Notes under the pieces: generated by a model
What the model saw: the letters and a program-made list of their open reading frames with translations, nothing else
Databases searched by the model: none
Told to the model about the DNA's origin: nothing
Program-made: the position numbers and the translations under genes
DNA from: Verrucomicrobia bacterium UBA740
GTDB lineage: Bacteria > Verrucomicrobiota > Kiritimatiellia > RFP12 > UBA1067
NCBI GenBank assembly: GCA_002298665.1
Contig: DBKW01000066.1
Location: 3,747 to 9,921 of the forward strand
DNA length: 6,175 bases
Reading direction: 5' to 3'
Shown here: piece after piece, positions 1-6,175 of the stretch
Layout of the letters: each line of letters starts with the position of its first letter
Numbering within the stretch: position 1 is the first letter of the stretch

Positions 1-1800
1 GCCAACAAGCTTTGGGGCGAGGGCAAGGGGTATCTGATCGACGGACAGGGGAACTACGGTTCGCTTTACACCGGCATGCCCCACGCGGCGACGCGTTATA
101 TCGAGTGCCGCCTGACGGACTTGGCGCGGCATGAGGTTTTCAACAAGAAAACGACGTCTTTCGTGCCGAATTACGACGGACGCAAGGAGGAGCCGGTCTA
201 CCTGCCCGCGAAGATTCCGCTTCTGCTCATGCTGGGGGCGGACGGCATCGCCGTGGGGCTTTCGACGGCCATTTTGCCGCACAACTTCATCGAACTTCTG
301 GAAGCCGAGATCGCGCTTTTGCAGAAAAAGCCGTTCAAGCTGTATCCGGACTTCCAGCTGGGCGGCATAATGGACGTTTCGGACTACCAGGACGGACTTG
401 GGAAGGTAAAAGTCCGCGCCCGGATAGAGAAAGAGGACAAAAACCGCCTGGTCATCACGGAACTCCCGTGGGGCGAGACGACCGACTCCATCGCCGCGTC
501 CATAGAAGACGCCATAAAGAAGAAGAAGGTCGGCGTGCGCAAGCTGCACGATTTGACGAGCGACCAGGTGCGCATCGAGCTGGAATTGGCGACGGGCGTC
601 AGCCAAGAAAAGGCGATTACCACGCTGTATGCCTTCACAACATGCGAGAAATCGCTCTCTTCGCGTCCGATTGTGCTGGAATCCGGGCGGCCGAAGCTCA
701 TGCGGGTTTCGGAGATTCTGGAGCACAATGTGGCGCGTTTGACGGAACTCACCAAGCGCGAACTCGAGATTCGCCTCGGGGAGCTGGACGACCTCTTCCA
801 TGCGCGCACGCTGGACCGCATCTTCATCGAAGAGCGCATCTACAAGCGCATCGAGAACGAAAAGACGTACGAGGGCGTCCAAAAGACGGTGATGGAGGGT
901 TTCAAGCCGTTCCTGAAGGAATTGCGCCGCGCCGTAACGGCGGAAGACGTGGAACGGCTCCTGAAACTCCAGATTCGCCGCATTTCGCAGTTCGATATCG
1001 ACAAAAACCGCGAGGAAATCGAGGGCATCCAGAAGGAAGAGGCGGAAGTCCGCGACAATCTGGCGCATTTGCGCGCTTTTGTCGTGAAGTATCTCAAGGG
1101 GCTCGTCAAGCAGTACGCGAAGAAATATCCGCGTGTCACGGAGGTTCGGACGACGCCGTTCCAGGAAGTGGACGTGCGGGCGATCACCGCTTCGGAACTG
1201 ACCATCAAGTGGGACCGCGAAAACCACTATGTCGGCAGCGGGCTGCGCAACGGGGACGAGCTGTTCAAGTGCTCGTCGCTGGACGAACTCATCCTCATCT
1301 GGAAGGACGGACGCTTCCGCAAGGTGCAGCCCGAGGAGAAGATTTTCGTGGACAAGGACCTTCTGGCGGTCGTACGCTACAACCAGGAGAAGGACCGCGA
1401 AACGCGCGAGTTTACGTGCGTTTACGAAGAGGGCGGCTACGGTTTCAGCTACGTGAAGCGCTTCCGCTTCGGCGGGCTCATCCGGAACAAAGACTACCAC
1501 CTCGCGCCGGAGAAGCCCAAGTCGAAGATTCTTTTCCTCCAGGAAGGGTGTCCGGATACGTTGTATGTGAAGTACAAACCGGCGAAGAACCAGCGCATCA
1601 ACCAGCAGTATTTTCTCTTGAAGGAGCAGGTGAAGCGGACAGGCACCGGCGGCGCGGAGGAAAGGCAGGATGTCGTGCCCGTCCGCGCGGCGGGCGCGAA
1701 GGGCAAGCAGTTGACGACCAAACCCATCGCACGGATTTCTTCCGCCAAGTGTGCGTGGTGGGACGACAAAGCAACGCCCTCGAAAGGCGTATTAGACTGA
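1..1800 (+). CDS. parC: DNA topoisomerase IV subunit A (ParC/GyrA2 type), 5' end missing
   Basis: Catalytic subunit of a type IIA topoisomerase. It cuts both DNA strands through a tyrosine ester and, with ParE, passes a second duplex to unlink daughter chromosomes. The frame is open from base 1, so the real start is upstream; 599 codons are visible and roughly 90 N-terminal residues are missing. The segment GQGNYGS (bases 43-63) leads to the active-site Arg-Tyr pair at 94-99 in the context RYIECRL. GIAVG (244-258) carries the isoleucine that in this family wedges into bent DNA. A tower and long coiled coil follow; the coiled-coil helices lie at about 990-1140. The last 220 or so residues form a C-terminal domain resembling the degenerate pinwheel of Bacteroidota ParC, and no GyrA box (QRRGGKG-like) is present. 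That argues for ParC over GyrA. The quinolone-resistance positions equivalent to E. coli GyrA 83/87 lie outside the window. parE would be expected just upstream. Confidence 0.94.
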   Translation, partial: ANKLWGEGKGYLIDGQGNYGSLYTGMPHAATRYIECRLTDLARHEVFNKKTTSFVPNYDGRKEEPVYLPAKIPLLLMLGADGIAVGLSTAILPHNFIELLEAEIALLQKKPFKLYPDFQLGGIMDVSDYQDGLGKVKVRARIEKEDKNRLVITELPWGETTDSIAASIEDAIKKKKVGVRKLHDLTSDQVRIELELATGVSQEKAITTLYAFTTCEKSLSSRPIVLESGRPKLMRVSEILEHNVARLTELTKRELEIRLGELDDLFHARTLDRIFIEERIYKRIENEKTYEGVQKTVMEGFKPFLKELRRAVTAEDVERLLKLQIRRISQFDIDKNREEIEGIQKEEAEVRDNLAHLRAFVVKYLKGLVKQYAKKYPRVTEVRTTPFQEVDVRAITASELTIKWDRENHYVGSGLRNGDELFKCSSLDELILIWKDGRFRKVQPEEKIFVDKDLLAVVRYNQEKDRETREFTCVYEEGGYGFSYVKRFRFGGLIRNKDYHLAPEKPKSKILFLQEGCPDTLYVKYKPAKNQRINQQYFLLKEQVKRTGTGGAEERQDVVPVRAAGAKGKQLTTKPIARISSAKCAWWDDKATPSKGVLD

Positions 1801-1821
1801 TTTGCGCATTTTTGGTATACT
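1793..1821 (+). promoter_or_regulatory. Putative sigma-70-type promoter with extended -10, upstream of rsfS
   Basis: A hexamer TATACT at 1816-1821 is preceded by TGG (1813-1815), giving the extended -10 form TGnTATAnT. A 4/6 match to the -35 consensus, TAGACT, lies at 1793-1798 with an exact 17-base spacer. The stretch is an AT-rich island in otherwise GC-rich sequence. Transcription would be expected to start near 1828, inside the parC/rsfS junction. The -35 overlaps the parC stop region. The match was found by eye; the -10 is strong and the -35 moderate. Confidence 0.55.
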
Positions 1822-1830
1822 ATGGATGTT

Positions 1831-2151
1831 ATGATGACAGCAGAAGAACAGGCGCGCCGCATAGCGCAGGCGTTGGAAGATTGCAAGGGTACGGACGTCA
1901 AAGTCTACGACGTGCGCGGCAAAAGCGCGCTCGCGGACTTTTACGTCGTCGCGACCGGTGCCGCGGCGCCGCATTTGAAGGCGTTGATCGCCGCCTCGCA
2001 GCGTGCAATGAAAGAGGCGGGCGTCGCCAGCTACCGTACATCGGGCGATCCCGAGAGCGGGTGGATAGTCGTCGATTACATCGACGTCATTGTGCATGTT
2101 TTCTCTCCCGAGGCGCGCGCCTATTACGCGCTTGAAAAGCTCTGGGTCTGA
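1831..2151 (+). CDS. rsfS: Ribosomal silencing factor RsfS
   Basis: RsfS (Iojap/RsfA family) binds ribosomal protein uL14 on the 50S subunit and blocks joining to 30S, lowering translation in starvation or stationary phase. With the start used here the protein has 106 residues, the usual size. Family landmarks are ADFYVVATG (35-43), the core strand region GWIVVDYIDVIVHVF (77-91) and the terminal LEKLW (101-105). The start is ambiguous: in-frame ATGs lie at 1822, 1831 and 1834. Homologues typically begin with Met-Thr-Ala-Glu-Glu, which fits 1831 or 1834. The 1822 codon directly abuts a -10 hexamer and would lie upstream of that promoter's transcript. There is no real Shine-Dalgarno sequence, only a weak GGA at 1824-1826. 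It lies 30 bases after parC and 20 bases before the helicase. RsfS is often found beside nadD, but no nadD is seen here. Confidence 0.93.
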   Translation: MMTAEEQARRIAQALEDCKGTDVKVYDVRGKSALADFYVVATGAAAPHLKALIAASQRAMKEAGVASYRTSGDPESGWIVVDYIDVIVHVFSPEARAYYALEKLWV

Positions 2152-2171
2152 GCTTTCCGCGCTCGTTTGCG

Positions 2172-4490
2172 ATGTCCCCCGCCGCATTTATAGACGATCC
2201 GCGCTGGTATGCGTTCTTGCCCGAGACGCGCGAAGGCGGCAAAAAGCGGCATCTGCCCACACATGAAGACTGCGCGCGGCTGGATGTGGAGTCCGCCGCC
2301 GCCCATTTGCGGGCGGGGGGCACGCTGGGCGCGATGGCCGGCTACGAGGAGCGTCCGGGGCAAATCGCGATGCTCGAGGCGATTGCGCGGGCGTTCAACG
2401 GCCGGGAACATCTGATGATCGAGGCGGGCACGGGCGTGGGCAAGTCGCTCGCCTATTTGGTGCCCTCCATTCTCTGGGCGTACACGAACGATACGCCCGT
2501 CGTCATTTCGACCGCCACGCGCAATCTCCAAAGCCAATTGATGCAGTCCGACATTCCCCGGGCGCTCCGGATATTGGGCGACGCGGCGGCGAACTTCAAG
2601 GTGGCGTTGCTGAAAGGGCGCGGCAATTACCTCTGTCTGCGGGCGCTGGGCGAGTTCTTCGCGCCGGGCTACTGGACGATGAGCGAGGCCGACCAAGCCG
2701 AGATGCCCCATCTCATCGAGTGGCTTCGAACGACGCCCGACGGCGACCTGGACTCTTACGAGGGGTTGCCGCGGACGCTTCTGTCGTGCCAGGGGGAGGA
2801 GTGCAGCAAGCGGCGGTGTCCGTACTATTCGCGTTGTTTCGTCTACCGGGCGCGCAAAGCCGCGGCCGAGGCGCATCTCGTCATCGTGAACCACGCGCTC
2901 GTTTGCGCGGACGCGACGAGCGGCGCGGGGACGATACTTCCGGCTTACGGGCGGCTTGTGCTGGACGAAGCCCACAACCTGGAGAATATCGCTACCGACT
3001 ACCTCAGTTGCGAGTTTTCGCTCATAGAATTGGCGCGCCTCCTCAATCGGTTGCATCGCCGTCCGCGCACGGCCAAAGGGCGCGCCAGCGGCGTACTGGC
3101 TGCGTTGGCGCGCGCAGCCAGTGCCGGGCACCTCAAGAACGCGAACATCCGGAACGAGATCATCAGCCAGATTGAGGGCATTGGCGACCGCTTCAATCGT
3201 CTTACGACCGCGGCGGAAGGCGTTTTCAGCCGTGTTGCGCTTCTCCTGCTGCCGTCCCGAAACGGGGATATCGTGCGTTACGATGTGAAGGACGGGGTGC
3301 GGCGCCACTCGGTGCACGGTCTTTTCGAGGCGTACAAGAAAGAGGAATGGAACGAAGACGACCTGCAGCGCGCCTGGATGAAGTTTGAGCACGAAATGGC
3401 CAATCTCGTGCGGTTTCTGCACGATTTGCGGGATACGCTCGCCGTGGAAGCGGAAGAGGAGGGCCCGTCGAGTGCGGCCGCCGATTACGCGGCGCAAATC
3501 CAGGGTTTGGCGGATTCCCTCGTGTCGTTTACCAATGCGGCGCTTTTCGTCCTCAAAGGCGAGAAGAACACCCACGCCTATTGGGTGGAGCGCCTTCACC
3601 TCGAGAAACATCGCGTCAATGTGCGCCGCATGAGCCTGCGCCTTGTGGCGGCGCCGCTTTCGGTGGCGAACGATCTGCGGCAGATGCTCTATGAGGTGAA
3701 GGATTCCGTCATTCTTTCGTCCGCGACACTGCGCGTGGGGACGGATTTCAGGTACATGGCGAAGCGTTTGGGGGCGATGGACGACCGTTTCCAGACGCTC
3801 GTGGCGCAAAGTCCCTTCAACTATCTGACCCAGTCCCTCGTGCTGGCGCCGGACTGGTTGCCCGATCCTTCGTCCAATCTGGCTTCTTGCGTGAAGGAAC
3901 TTGCCGCGCTTCTGAACGAGCTGTGCGCACGCACCAAGGGGCGGTCGCTCGTCCTTTTCACGAGCTACGAGATGATGAACGCGGTGGCGGAAGCCTGCCG
4001 GAACGATTTCGGGACGGTCGGCCTGGAGCTTTTGGTGCAGGGCGAGGGACTCTCGCGCGAAGCCATGACGCGGCGTTTGAAAGAGGGCGCGGCGCCTTGC
4101 GTGTTGTTTGGCGCCCAGTCCTTCTGGGAGGGGGTGGATGTCGCCGGCGAAGCCCTCGCTTGCGTCGTCATCGCCCGGCTTCCGTTCGCGCAGGTCGGCG
4201 ACCCCGTAATCGAGGCGCGCAGCGAGAAGATCACGCGCGAAGGCGGGAGCGCCTTTCGGGACTACGCCCTGCCCGAGGCGGTCATCAAGTTCCGCCAGGG
4301 GTTTGGACGCCTTATCCGCACCAAGCGCGACCGCGGCATAGTCGTGGTGACCGATCCGCGCCTGGTGACGAAAAACTACGGCGCCATCTTCCGCAAGTCC
4401 ATCCCGGCGCCGGTTCACGCCGTGGCGGACGTCGACGACTTGCTGGGGCGCGTGCAATCATTCTTTGAACAAGGAGAGTCCCTTTCATGA
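2172..4490 (+). CDS. dinG: DinG-family ATP-dependent DNA helicase (XPD-like, iron-sulfur)
   Basis: A superfamily 2 helicase of the DinG/YoaA/XPD group, 5'-3' enzymes that unwind D-loops, R-loops and other structured DNA during repair and replication. It has 772 residues, slightly longer than E. coli DinG. Visible in order: YEERPGQ Q-motif-like region (58-64); Walker A GTGVGKS (86-92); motif Ia-like STATRNLQSQL (113-123); iron-sulfur cysteines C155, C211, C216 and C222, with an extra C206; VNHALV (239-244); Walker B DEAH (265-268); an arch-like helical insert at about 280-480; SSATL (516-520); motif V FWEGVD (651-656); motif VI QGFGRLIR (709-716). There is no N-terminal exonuclease domain. ATG 2172 has no clear Shine-Dalgarno sequence. 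The next in-frame ATG (2334, M55) would cut into a conserved segment, so 2172 is preferred. The first 35 or so residues are not recognisable. It may correspond to YoaA rather than DinG; sequence alone does not decide. The stop overlaps the tmk start by 4 bases. Confidence 0.92.
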   Translation: MSPAAFIDDPRWYAFLPETREGGKKRHLPTHEDCARLDVESAAAHLRAGGTLGAMAGYEERPGQIAMLEAIARAFNGREHLMIEAGTGVGKSLAYLVPSILWAYTNDTPVVISTATRNLQSQLMQSDIPRALRILGDAAANFKVALLKGRGNYLCLRALGEFFAPGYWTMSEADQAEMPHLIEWLRTTPDGDLDSYEGLPRTLLSCQGEECSKRRCPYYSRCFVYRARKAAAEAHLVIVNHALVCADATSGAGTILPAYGRLVLDEAHNLENIATDYLSCEFSLIELARLLNRLHRRPRTAKGRASGVLAALARAASAGHLKNANIRNEIISQIEGIGDRFNRLTTAAEGVFSRVALLLLPSRNGDIVRYDVKDGVRRHSVHGLFEAYKKEEWNEDDLQRAWMKFEHEMANLVRFLHDLRDTLAVEAEEEGPSSAAADYAAQIQGLADSLVSFTNAALFVLKGEKNTHAYWVERLHLEKHRVNVRRMSLRLVAAPLSVANDLRQMLYEVKDSVILSSATLRVGTDFRYMAKRLGAMDDRFQTLVAQSPFNYLTQSLVLAPDWLPDPSSNLASCVKELAALLNELCARTKGRSLVLFTSYEMMNAVAEACRNDFGTVGLELLVQGEGLSREAMTRRLKEGAAPCVLFGAQSFWEGVDVAGEALACVVIARLPFAQVGDPVIEARSEKITREGGSAFRDYALPEAVIKFRQGFGRLIRTKRDRGIVVVTDPRLVTKNYGAIFRKSIPAPVHAVADVDDLLGRVQSFFEQGESLS
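4471..4476 (+). promoter_or_regulatory. Shine-Dalgarno sequence of tmk
   Basis: AAGGAG lies within the end of the helicase gene, 10 bases before the tmk ATG at 4487. It is the clearest ribosome binding site in the window. It supports that ATG, which overlaps the helicase stop as ATGA. Confidence 0.8.
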
Positions 4491-5119
4491 GAGGCAAGTT
4501 CATTACGTTGGAAGGCGGCGAAGGCTGCGGGAAAACGACCCAAATCGCCCTTTTGGCGGACGCCTTGCGCGCCGAGGGGATCGAGGTCCGGACGACCCGC
4601 GAACCGGGCGGCACGCAATTGGGCGAGCGGATCCGCGGCATTTTGAAGGAAGTGTCCGCCGAGCCTCTCTGCGACCGCAGCGAACTTCTGCTGTTTCTGG
4701 CCGCCCGCGCCCAGTTGGTGCACGATGTCATAGCCCCGGCGCTGGCGCGCGGCGTGTGGGTGCTTTCCGACCGTTTTTGCGATTCGACCTACGCCTACCA
4801 GGGCTATGGGCGCGGTCTTCCCCTGGAGGCAATTCGCCAGGCGGACGGCTTTGCCCGGGCGGGGCTTTTGCCCGACAAGACGTTCCTGCTCTGCGCCGAT
4901 CCCGCCGCCTGCCGGCGCCGCATGCAGGAGCGGGAATCCCGTACGCAGACCGCGGCGGACCGTATCGAGCAGGCCGGAGACGTCTTTCACGCCCGCTTGC
5001 GGGCGGGGTTTTCCGCCCTTGCCGCGGCGGATCCCGGGCGCATCCAGCCGATAGACGCCAATGGAACGGTCGAAGAAGTGCAGGAGCGGATATGGAAAGC
5101 GCTGAAGCCTTTGATCTGA
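4487..5119 (+). CDS. tmk: Thymidylate kinase
   Basis: Transfers phosphate from ATP to dTMP to give dTDP, an essential step in dTTP supply in the cytoplasm. The protein has 210 residues, normal for the family. The P-loop GEGCGKT is at 11-17, the substrate-binding REPGGT at 38-43, the DRF (DRX) motif at 95-97 and STYAYQG at 100-106. The lid region at about 137-165 is rich in arginine and contains DRIEQ. The absence of Arg in the P-loop and its presence in the lid match the E. coli (type II) arrangement. The start is fixed by AAGGAG 10 bases upstream and by the P-loop falling at the expected distance from the N-terminus. It overlaps the helicase stop by 4 bases and holB by 28 bases, indicating translational coupling. 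tmk next to holB is a common bacterial arrangement. Confidence 0.97.
   Translation: MRGKFITLEGGEGCGKTTQIALLADALRAEGIEVRTTREPGGTQLGERIRGILKEVSAEPLCDRSELLLFLAARAQLVHDVIAPALARGVWVLSDRFCDSTYAYQGYGRGLPLEAIRQADGFARAGLLPDKTFLLCADPAACRRRMQERESRTQTAADRIEQAGDVFHARLRAGFSALAAADPGRIQPIDANGTVEEVQERIWKALKPLI
5082..5086 (+). promoter_or_regulatory. Shine-Dalgarno sequence deciding the holB start
   Basis: AGGAG lies 5 bases before ATG 5092, inside the tmk coding sequence. The holB frame is open far upstream, to about 4465, so this site and the delta-prime homology beginning directly after the ATG are what place the start. Confidence 0.7.
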
Positions 5120-5895
5120 TCGCCCACGCCATAGATACGGGGCACATCGCCAACGGCTATCTCATCCGCGGCGATCTGGACGGCAATGCGCGCGATCTGG
5201 CGCGGCGCATCATCGGCAAGCTTTTCCCTGACCTGTCGCCCGAGAACTACGCCAACCACCCCGACATCGTCTGGCTGGAACCGGAAGGCAAGAGCCGCAC
5301 GATCAAGACGGACAGCGTCCGTGATGGGCTGGTGGCTCCGCTGTCCACGACAGCCTATTCGGGCGGCTGGAAGGTCGGCGTGGTCGTCGGGGTCGATTGC
5401 ATGCAGCCCGCCGCGGCGAACGCCTTTCTGAAGACGTTGGAGGAACCTACCCCGCGGACGCTCTTTTTGCTCCTGACCGACGCCCCCGACGCCGTGATGC
5501 CCACGATCGTCTCGCGCACCCAGCGCATAGATCTGCCGTTCGAACGCGACCGCCTGGCGGGCCCGGAGGAAGAAGCCGTGCGGCGCATCCTGAACGAGAC
5601 GCCCAATACCGTCTACGACAAGGCTGTCGCGGCACATGCGCTCGCGCGGATTTTGTCCGATCTCGAGGCGCGCACGGAGGACGCGTCCGGAAAGGAAAAC
5701 GTCGCGGTCGTGCGGAAAGCCTTCTTCCGGACCCTGGAACTCGTGGCGCGCGACTGGATGGTGTCGGGAAAAGTGCCGCGGAGCGCGGCATTCGCTAATA
5801 TCGAGTCTATCGAGGCGGCCTACCGGCGCAGTACCCGCAGCCTGCCGCTGGAATCCGTCCTGTGTTCCCTGATGGATAGGATGACATTGCCATGA
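5092..5895 (+). CDS. holB: DNA polymerase III subunit delta prime (clamp loader), reduced form
   Basis: Delta prime is the rigid, non-ATP-hydrolysing arm of the clamp loader that places the beta sliding clamp on primed DNA. The protein has 267 residues, against 334 in E. coli. Recognisable parts are HPDIVWLEPEGK (56-67), TDSVRDGL (73-80), the Walker-B-like VGVDCM (99-104), AANAFLKTLEEP (108-119), which is the strongest family signature, and a sensor-1-like region ending in SRT (141-143) where clamp loaders usually have SRC. The P-loop area (27-37) is degenerate, with no Gly-Lys-Thr/Ser, which is normal for delta prime. The four-cysteine zinc module usually found before the HPD region is absent: only about 12 residues separate the P-loop helix from HPD, none of them cysteine. 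The C-terminal part (about 150-267) would be lid and collar but shows no clear motif. It overlaps tmk by 28 bases and the next gene by 4. The identity as a clamp-loader subunit is firm; delta prime rather than tau/gamma follows from the missing P-loop and the tmk neighbour. Confidence 0.89.
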   Translation: MESAEAFDLIAHAIDTGHIANGYLIRGDLDGNARDLARRIIGKLFPDLSPENYANHPDIVWLEPEGKSRTIKTDSVRDGLVAPLSTTAYSGGWKVGVVVGVDCMQPAAANAFLKTLEEPTPRTLFLLLTDAPDAVMPTIVSRTQRIDLPFERDRLAGPEEEAVRRILNETPNTVYDKAVAAHALARILSDLEARTEDASGKENVAVVRKAFFRTLELVARDWMVSGKVPRSAAFANIESIEAAYRRSTRSLPLESVLCSLMDRMTLP

Positions 5896-6175
5896 AATTC
5901 GCGCTTTCCACCTCCTGGCGGCCCGAAATGCCGCCGGAAGCCTTCGTCGACAAGGCCCTTGAACTGGGGTTTGACGCGCTTGAGTTGGGGTACGCCGTGC
6001 GTCCGCCGCAGATGGACGGTTTCAAGCGGCGCCTCGGCGAAATGCCGGTCGGCTCCGTGCACGCCTTCTGTCCGGTCCCCATTTCCGCCCCGGCGGCGCA
6101 TCCCGAACTCTACTCTTTGGCCGCGGCGGATGCCGAAAGCCGCGCGTTGGCGCGCATCCAATTGACGCGCACGAT
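5892..6175 (+). CDS. Sugar phosphate isomerase/epimerase-like TIM-barrel protein, 3' end missing
   Basis: Only the first 94 codons are in the window; the frame is open to the last base. It begins MKFALSTSWRPE, then KALELGFDALELGY (21-34) and SVHAFCPVP (57-65), followed by HPELYSLAAAD. This pattern of a first beta strand, an ALELGFDALELG turn and a second strand ending in a metal-site-like His resembles the xylose isomerase-like/AP endonuclease 2 fold family annotated as sugar phosphate isomerase/epimerase. The H59 context is typical of members I know from PVC-type genomes. The substrate is unknown: the family spans hexose epimerases, inosose dehydratases and endonuclease IV, and the last is not favoured here. 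ATG 5892 overlaps the holB TGA as ATGA, with a weak AGGA at 5878-5881, 10 bases upstream, suggesting it is read with holB. Confidence 0.75.
   Translation, partial: MKFALSTSWRPEMPPEAFVDKALELGFDALELGYAVRPPQMDGFKRRLGEMPVGSVHAFCPVPISAPAAHPELYSLAAADAESRALARIQLTRT

Noticed and set aside
1801..1830. Possible rho-independent terminator after parC (T-run at 1809-1813)
   Set aside because: No GC-rich inverted repeat precedes the short T-run. The T-rich stretch is better explained as part of the promoter.
468..2135. Long open frame (555 codons) on the + strand in another frame, spanning the end of parC and most of rsfS
   Set aside because: Arg/Gly/Ala-rich composition without motifs. It crosses two clearly recognised genes and has no start signal of its own.
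2124..4457. Very long open frame (777 codons) on the - strand, antisense to nearly the whole helicase gene
   Set aside because: It is a shadow of the GC-rich codon pattern. The predicted protein is dominated by Arg, His, Ala and Pro with no recognisable domain, while the + strand shows a full set of helicase motifs.
4415..4990. Open frame (191 codons) on the - strand over tmk
   Set aside because: Antisense to a textbook thymidylate kinase, with no domain and no ribosome binding site that I can see.
4465..5091. Upstream extension of the holB frame across tmk
   Set aside because: The extra residues are Arg/Gly/Pro-rich shadow sequence of tmk. The delta-prime similarity starts only at ATG 5092, which has its own Shine-Dalgarno sequence.
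5556..5570. GC-rich palindromic stretch around GGGCCC in holB
   Set aside because: Short chance palindrome within coding sequence at high GC, with no spacing or repetition that suggests a site.

Overview
The window is a gene-dense chromosomal segment of a GC-rich bacterium. All six genes lie on the + strand and almost no sequence is non-coding. The order is parC (3' part only), rsfS, a DinG-type helicase, tmk, holB, and the 5' part of a sugar phosphate isomerase/epimerase-like gene. I see no mobile element, tRNA or rRNA gene, CRISPR array, prophage gene or repeat family. This looks like a housekeeping replication and ribosome-maintenance cluster, not an accessory island.

The likely host is a Gram-negative of the PVC/Bacteroidota sphere, perhaps a Verrucomicrobiota or Kiritimatiellota relative. 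This is inference from protein character. The ParC has the sequence style and C-terminal domain known from Bacteroidota ParC and chlamydial GyrA2, with no GyrA box. The partial last gene resembles the sugar phosphate isomerase/epimerase paralogues common in PVC genomes. The high GC excludes most Bacteroidota but does not fix the phylum.

Layout: positions 1-1800 hold the topoisomerase IV A subunit, entered just before its active-site tyrosine. A short AT-rich gap (1801-1830) carries a good extended -10 promoter that runs into the possible rsfS starts. rsfS (to 2151) is followed after 20 bases by the helicase (2172-4490). From there the genes are translationally coupled: helicase/tmk overlap by 4 bases (ATGA), tmk/holB by 28 bases, and holB/isomerase by 4 bases (ATGA). 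tmk and holB have clear Shine-Dalgarno sequences; rsfS and the helicase do not.

Functionally, four of the six products serve DNA replication: decatenation (ParC), removal of structured or damaged DNA intermediates (DinG family), dTTP supply (Tmk) and clamp loading (delta prime). RsfS, which stops ribosomal subunits from joining when nutrients are short, sits in the same string. A shared transcript could link replication capacity with translational state, but that is conjecture. The most useful points for follow-up are the promoter at the rsfS start and the stripped-down delta prime. I did not find a convincing undescribed system here.
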